NCBI GenBank assembly: GCA_013365365.1
Contig: JABVXU010001018.1
Coordinates: forward strand, 1-12,061
DNA: 12,061 bases
Source of the DNA: Cruorifilaria tuberocauda
Lineage: Eukaryota > Nematoda > Chromadorea > Rhabditida > Onchocercidae
Direction of reading: 5' to 3'
Below, piece by piece: positions 8,482 through 12,061 of this stretch. The notes beneath the pieces are model-generated. The model was given only the letters and a program-made list of their open reading frames with translations, searched no databases and was not told the origin of the DNA. The number at the start of each line of letters is the position of its first letter. Within the stretch, counting starts at the first letter, position 1. Both the position numbers and the translations under genes were made by a program.

Positions 8482-9185
8482 TTGGGAAGTTGAGTTCTGA
8501 TATAAATCTTTCCGGAATTCATGGAACAAAGAAACATTTGGAGAATTCTTTATGTAATGAATGTAGCGAAGCGCAAAATTAAATGATTGTTGAAGATATT
8601 CATGAAAACTAAGCAGTGATTTAAAGTGAACAGTCGAGGATTCGGTCGGTTGGTGCTTGAAACGAAACGAAAGAACAGGATTTGGGTCCTCGGAAAGCAG
8701 AAATGATTTGGGTACTGATATAAGTTATTTGTAAATTGGCTGTTCTTCAGAAATCCTTCAAATTCCCTTATTTGTTGAACTTTGACCTGCTTCTCTACTG
8801 ATGATTTCAACTCTGCGGACATGCAAAACAATGCGACAACATATTGTGGCCTACTGCTTGCTACTGCTTTATTTGCTATGATATAAAAGAAGTAAATGAG
8901 ACTGTTGAAGTGATTTGGTTTGCTTGTTTTTCCATTCGTTTAATTATTCTGAATGGAATTCCGATAGCATTCACTCACTGATTAGTCTATCTGAAAGAGA
9001 GTACTGAAAGATAATCAACAGCGTCATCTGTTTTTGATATAAACTTGCAGCGCTATCAGTTGACTCTTTCTGCCTATAAAGGTTCAGAACACTTCCTTGG
9101 AATAACTTTCTTCCTCACAGAATACTCAGTCATCAGAGTGATTTGGAGCTGATAATGAATTCATTTGCATATCTTATACGGAATA

Positions 9186-9203
9186 ATATTATTATAATAA
9201 TAT
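9186..9203. repeat. 18-bp AT palindrome
   Basis: ATATTATTATAATAATAT is a perfect palindrome made only of A and T. Low complexity makes chance a fair explanation. Confidence 0.7.
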
Positions 9204-9502
9204 AGGCTCGATTCTTAATTCAGCCTCACAAATGATTCAAATTCTGTTTCATTTTTAATATTTAGATTACAACGTCATTTCTGACCTCTCTGCCCTTTTT
9301 TTGAAATCTGAGAAATGATCACTAATTGATAGATAGGAGAGAGTATCTGATACACGGAACTACTATTCATGCGAGACAACAGACCGACGTCCATTTGAGA
9401 TGAACCGTTTCGCTTTATCACTAAAGTTATCATCAGCAATATTAATGTACCACAAGGGTAACTTCTTTTCACATACATAAAGAAAAATAAGAAGGAATGA
9501 GC

Positions 9503-9512
9503 ACTGATAAGA
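9503..9512 (+). promoter_or_regulatory. GATA factor site (ELT-2-like)
   Basis: ACTGATAAGA is an exact match to the extended intestinal GATA motif known from nematodes. It lies about 1 kb before collagen gene 3, outside the duplicated unit. Function is inferred from the motif only. Confidence 0.25.
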
Positions 9513-9604
9513 GTGAAACTAAACTGTGTCGTCGGAACATTCAATTCAAGAGATGAAATAATCAGCACTTGCAGGTTATGTCACAGGTAATTGGTTTTCC
9601 TGTT

Positions 9605-9633
9605 GATTCTACGAGTAAAGGACTCGTAGAATC
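9605..9633. repeat. perfect 12-bp hairpin with 5-base loop
   Basis: GATTCTACGAGT, loop AAAGG, then ACTCGTAGAATC. Mixed base composition makes this stem unlikely by chance compared with the AT palindromes nearby. No matching ends of a mobile element were found around it. Confidence 0.85.
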
Positions 9634-10258
9634 CCATTGAAATCAATCGAGAGGAATTCAACCAGTAAAGAAGTCTAATTTGAATAACCTTACTTACAAA
9701 ACTGAATATCACGAAATTTTTCCATTGATCTCAACGGATCGCGATAAACTTCAAAATGATTCGGATTGAAATTATTAGAGAAAGAAAAGAATTTACAGAG
9801 TTAATAGCTGAATCCTTCAATAATCCCTTCTGCATGGTATAGATGACTTTAAAATCGCTGAAGAAATTTCTTATTTGCTTCTTTCGTTACAATACTTTGT
9901 TCTGCTCATTTAGGTAATTGATTTTATTTGAACTTAACTGCGAAACTGCAAATTGGTCGATCTGAGAATGAAAAATAATCAACATGATCAGATTCCCAAA
10001 TCACTTTTGCTTCTTGAAAGTCCAAAACTTGTTTTCCCATCGATCCTCCTGGATCCTCTCTATCAGTGGATTGAATCTTCCCTCAGTTCACTTCAAAACG
10101 CCGCATAAAATGATCCGTTTGGCTTTCATGGAAACTGTTAATAATCATTTAATATTTCATTTCATTGCATTCCATATGGTTGTTGCACTAAGAATCTTGA
10201 AATGTTTCTTTGTTTCATGGATTCCGGGAAGGATCATTTCAGGCATTCAACTTCCCAG

Positions 10259-10266
10259 TATAAATA
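10259..10266 (+). promoter_or_regulatory. TATA box of collagen gene 3
   Basis: TATAAATA, the best TATA match of the three paralogues, 272 bases upstream of the ATG. The preceding CTTCCCAG and following GAAATTTTTC are shared with the other copies. Confidence 0.5.
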
Positions 10267-10374
10267 GAAATTTTTCTTCTAAATGAGCTTCACTAAACTT
10301 CAATTTGATTTTTGAAAATTTTTTTTGCATAATCACCATTTCATAATTATTCAGCTAGAAGTCTTTGATTACGA

Positions 10375-10404
10375 CCTGGCTTAATTAATTAAAAAGTGCA
10401 AGAA
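10375..10404 (+). promoter_or_regulatory. 30-base block identical upstream of genes 1 and 3 (second copy)
   Basis: Identical to 1850-1879, with TTAATTAATTAA at 10381-10392, 134 bases before the ATG. The spacing to the ATG differs from gene 1 (by 33 bases) because gene 1 has extra sequence in between, so the block itself has been kept while its surroundings changed. Confidence 0.45.
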
Positions 10405-10537
10405 GGTGGTCTTGGAACAAGGAACAGGTTTTTGGCAGTCTTTTTTATTCCATATCTTACAAAACTTCAAGTGATAAAAGGTTCGAGAGAAAATTTTAGG
10501 CATTGGAAACATAATCAGCCTTCAATTATCAATATCA

Positions 10538-10899
10538 ATGCACCTTCTCAGTACCTTGATATTGGTTATCTATGTCGTTCCTCTGCTTCAAGTAAGTTAC
10601 CTGATCGATTGTATTTAAATCAGAAATTGCATGACTGAAAGCAACCTACAAAGAATGCTTAAATTTTATTATAGGCCTGTCAACCACAGGCAGGACCTAG
10701 AGGACCGGATGGAAAAGATGGGGAAAAAGGAGAGAGGGGATTGCCAGGAGGACCAGGACCTCGAGGAATAATGGGAGATCCTGGAGATCGGGGACCTGCA
10801 GGCCCAAAAGGTATTCATGGACATCGAGGACCGGAAGGACTACGAGGTGGAAAAGGACCGAGAGGGTTGAAAGGGCCAGCAGGTGCAGGAGGAGGTTAG
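10538..10899 (+). CDS. small secreted collagen 3 (22 Gly-X-Y triplets, two exons)
   Basis: Exon 1 is 10538-10591 and exon 2 is 10675-10899. The phase-0 intron of 83 bases runs from GTAAGT to TTATAG. The product has 92 residues. Exon 1 encodes the signal peptide [18 protein letters not shown]. Exon 2 has the same length as in gene 1 (225 bases) and encodes Ala-Cys (C20, the only cysteine), QPQA, 22 Gly-X-Y triplets (residues 25-90), Gly-Gly and TAG. GEKGER gives the Lys-Gly-Glu pairing that steadies triple helices. GPRGIMG is shared with gene 1. Net charge of the mature part is about +5, with two His. Several X and Y residues differ from gene 1 while every Gly is kept, which points to selection on a working protein. 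It lies in a direct duplicate of the gene 1 region, with a clear AATAAA 44 bases after the stop. The role is unknown. Confidence 0.92.
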
Positions 10900-10942
10900 A
10901 AGCAGCAATCAATCTCATCATCGTTATCATTTATTATTGTGC

Positions 10943-10948
10943 AATAAA
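10943..10948 (+). terminator. poly(A) signal AATAAA of collagen gene 3
   Basis: Canonical AATAAA 43 bases past the TAG stop, followed by a T-rich stretch. The equivalent place in gene 1 reads GTAATAAC. Confidence 0.65.
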
Positions 10949-10951
10949 AGT

Positions 10952-11553
10952 TTTATTTATTTTCAATTGAAGCAGAAAAGAAAGAAAACATTTTTCCACT
11001 TTCACTCAGCAAAATACTGCTAAGTAACGTGGGAATTGCACATTTCCGTCTTCCCTAATGATAGAAAGGCTTTCACATGTAGGAAATAAATTCACAGCAG
11101 TCTGATCGGCTCTAAGTACAAAACTGTTGAAGTGAGAAAAGGATTGAGGTGTCACGGGCGTTCCTCGTCTGGGAGAACTTGAGACTTGGCACAGCTGAAA
11201 TGCAATCTAGGCTTGTTCCTACTGAACTCTAGGCTTCTTTATTGGAGAGATTTGTTTTGCATTTGACTGCACAAGAATAATTGAATTATAAATTTGAATT
11301 ATTGACGGAAGAAGTAAGAGCGAATTTCTTGAGACAAGAAGTCGGACTGGGATTGAATTGATTAAGTGTTGCTTCATCCTGATGCGTATATATTCTTCGG
11401 TTAGCGGTATCAGAACAAAAACCCCTAGATATACGAGAAATTGAAGGTAATCTCGTGAGTTCTGATTCTCAAAAAAGATCGTACAGATCAACGGACACGG
11501 TTTCACCTAAGAGTACCTCGTGACGAAGAGGAGAATTGTTTGGTTGCCTGTCA
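10952..11553. other. stretch with coding-like scraps but no supported gene
   Basis: No gene is called. On the minus strand a good acceptor (GCATTTCAG, near 11200) and a 95-codon frame without an ATG start (11506-11219) are seen. On the plus strand a frame near 11129-11232 contains RAFLVWENLRLG before a stop. The signals conflict in strand and lack paired splice sites. From about 11480 the sequence becomes GC-richer, leading into the exon candidate at 11584. Confidence 0.4.
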
Positions 11554-11583
11554 GTTACACCAGAAGAGGAGGGAGGGAACACA

Positions 11584-11820
11584 ATGACATGGCAGGAAAT
11601 ATCGGGAGGCATGATTGTGGGCGATGTCCCGATAACGGAAAACGAAGACATCACCACATCATGGAGAGAGCGCAATGAAACGACCGGACCAGTTCGATGG
11701 AGAGATGTCGTGGGTATGTTTCCTTTCTTCTCTTCACACCTAGCCAATGCAATGCAAATTATGTTATCATCTCGGTTGTTCGCCTACCAAAACACTGTTG
11801 CGGTGCCGATCTCTCAGAGA
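11584..11820 (+). CDS. probable exon, plus strand (unidentified)
   Basis: The frame is open from about 11524 to 11868 and is GC-richer than its surroundings. From an ATG at 11584 it gives 79 codons and ends cleanly at a consensus donor (CAGAGA then GTAAGT at 11821). If it is an internal exon, CCTGTCAG (AG at 11552-11553) is a possible acceptor, adding TPEEEGGNT before the Met. The product has a Trp-containing polar part (MTWQEISGGMIVGDVP and RERNETTGPVRWRDVV) and then a more hydrophobic part (LANAMQIMLSSRLFAYQNT). GTATGT at 11714 could be an alternative donor. The minus strand is also open over 11469-11747, which lowers certainty. I recognise no family. Confidence 0.35.
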
Positions 11821-12017
11821 GTAAGTTTAATGTGCAATGTCCACTCTGGAGAGTTTTCCTGTAGTTGAGTTTAATGTTCAATCTTTCATTACAAATAACA
11901 AGTGAAGTCAGAGAGCTGAAAAGCTAACTGGCAATGCTCTCATGCTTGTAACGAAGCGAAATACCTCATTAGTTAGCAATTATTCAAGCTCTTAGTCTGA
12001 CATAATAAGTGTGATAC

Positions 12018-12061
12018 TACATCCCATGGGATACTTCTCAAAATCGTCGTTAGTTGCTTTA
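12018..12061. repeat. 44-base exact repeat, right copy (cut by window edge)
   Basis: Identical to 7303-7346. On the minus strand it reads as the 3' end of an exon (KQLTTILRSIPWD) followed by GTAGTATC, where the left copy has GTAATACC. It suggests a paralogue of the minus-strand exon at 7306-7395 continuing to the right of the window. Confidence 0.9.

Larger units (their letters stand above)
8832..9972. other. stretch without a supported gene; structured elements inside
   Basis: No exon is well supported. The longest frame (9568-9275, minus strand, 97 codons, no ATG start) has two hydrophobic stretches and Ser/Lys-rich ends and could be an exon of a membrane protein, but I see no clean splice sites. 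The stretch holds an AT palindrome (9186-9203), a GATA site (9503-9512) and a perfect 12-bp hairpin (9605-9633). Confidence 0.45.
9973..10951 (+). repeat. duplication unit copy B (small collagen gene 3 with flanks)
   Basis: Direct counterpart of 1421-2480 in the same orientation, with shared upstream block, TATA-like site, 30-base identical element, leader, exons, intron and 3' flank. The 100-codon frame starting at 9984 lies in the conserved upstream block; copy A has a stop early in the same frame and the gaps between copies do not keep frame, so the block is treated as non-coding. Confidence 0.85.

Noticed and set aside
9275..9568. 97-codon minus-strand frame with hydrophobic stretches
   Set aside because: No ATG start, no clear splice sites and a low-complexity end; an exon of a membrane protein is possible but not supported enough.
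9984..10286. 100-codon frame upstream of gene 3, with a similar frame upstream of gene 2 (8831-8550, minus strand)
   Set aside because: The similarity comes from the duplicated upstream block. Copy A has an early in-frame stop and the copies differ by gaps that break frame, so it is better read as conserved regulatory DNA.
10396..10638. 80-codon plus-strand frame over the gene 3 leader and exon 1
   Set aside because: It reads exon 1 of gene 3 in the wrong frame and runs into its intron.
10697..10930. 77-codon frame on the minus strand rich in Leu
   Set aside because: Antisense shadow of exon 2 of collagen gene 3.
11469..11747. 92-codon minus-strand frame
   Set aside because: It overlaps the plus-strand exon candidate, which has a consensus donor in phase; the minus frame has no clear splice sites.

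Overview
The window looks like AT-rich animal nuclear DNA, most likely from a nematode. It shows short introns (82-84 bases) with GTAAG donors and TTTCAG or TTTTAG acceptors, one-exon signal peptides joined to Gly-X-Y exons, AATAAA poly(A) signals, long gene-poor spacers, and one short run of the nematode-type telomere unit. No bacterial operon, ribosome binding site, rRNA, tRNA or CRISPR array was seen. The species cannot be named from the sequence.

The certain content is a cluster of three paralogous two-exon genes for very small secreted collagens of 91-93 residues. Gene 1 is at 2046-2405 (+), gene 2 at 7898-8261 (-) and gene 3 at 10538-10899 (+). In each, exon 1 encodes a signal peptide beginning MHLLST. 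A phase-0 intron of 82-84 bases follows, and exon 2 encodes Ala-Cys, a short linker and exactly 22 uninterrupted Gly-X-Y triplets, with no C-terminal domain. Genes 1 and 3 are closest relatives and sit in a direct duplication of about 1 kb that includes promoter, intron and 3' flank (about 1421-2480 and 9973-10951). Gene 2 is an older, inverted copy that still shares part of the upstream block. Each copy has a TATA-like site 213-329 bases upstream of its ATG.

By eye the mature products of genes 1 and 3 are net basic (about +5 each, His not counted) and gene 2 is net acidic (about -4). With equal helix length and a shared lone cysteine, this suggests they could co-assemble; that is inference.

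Elsewhere I see only weak coding evidence: short blocks on the minus strand at 65-402, 5591-6187 and 7306-7395, and an open block ending at a consensus donor on the plus strand at 11584-11820. They look like exons or decayed exons of larger unidentified genes. A 44-base exact repeat (7303-7346 and 12018-12061) runs off the right edge and suggests that a paralogous exon continues outside the window. Other isolated signals are an excellent RFX/DAF-19-type X-box (4863-4876), a perfect 12-bp hairpin (9605-9633), GATA-type sites and a few palindromes. Most of 3139-5590 and 8832-9972 has no supported gene.
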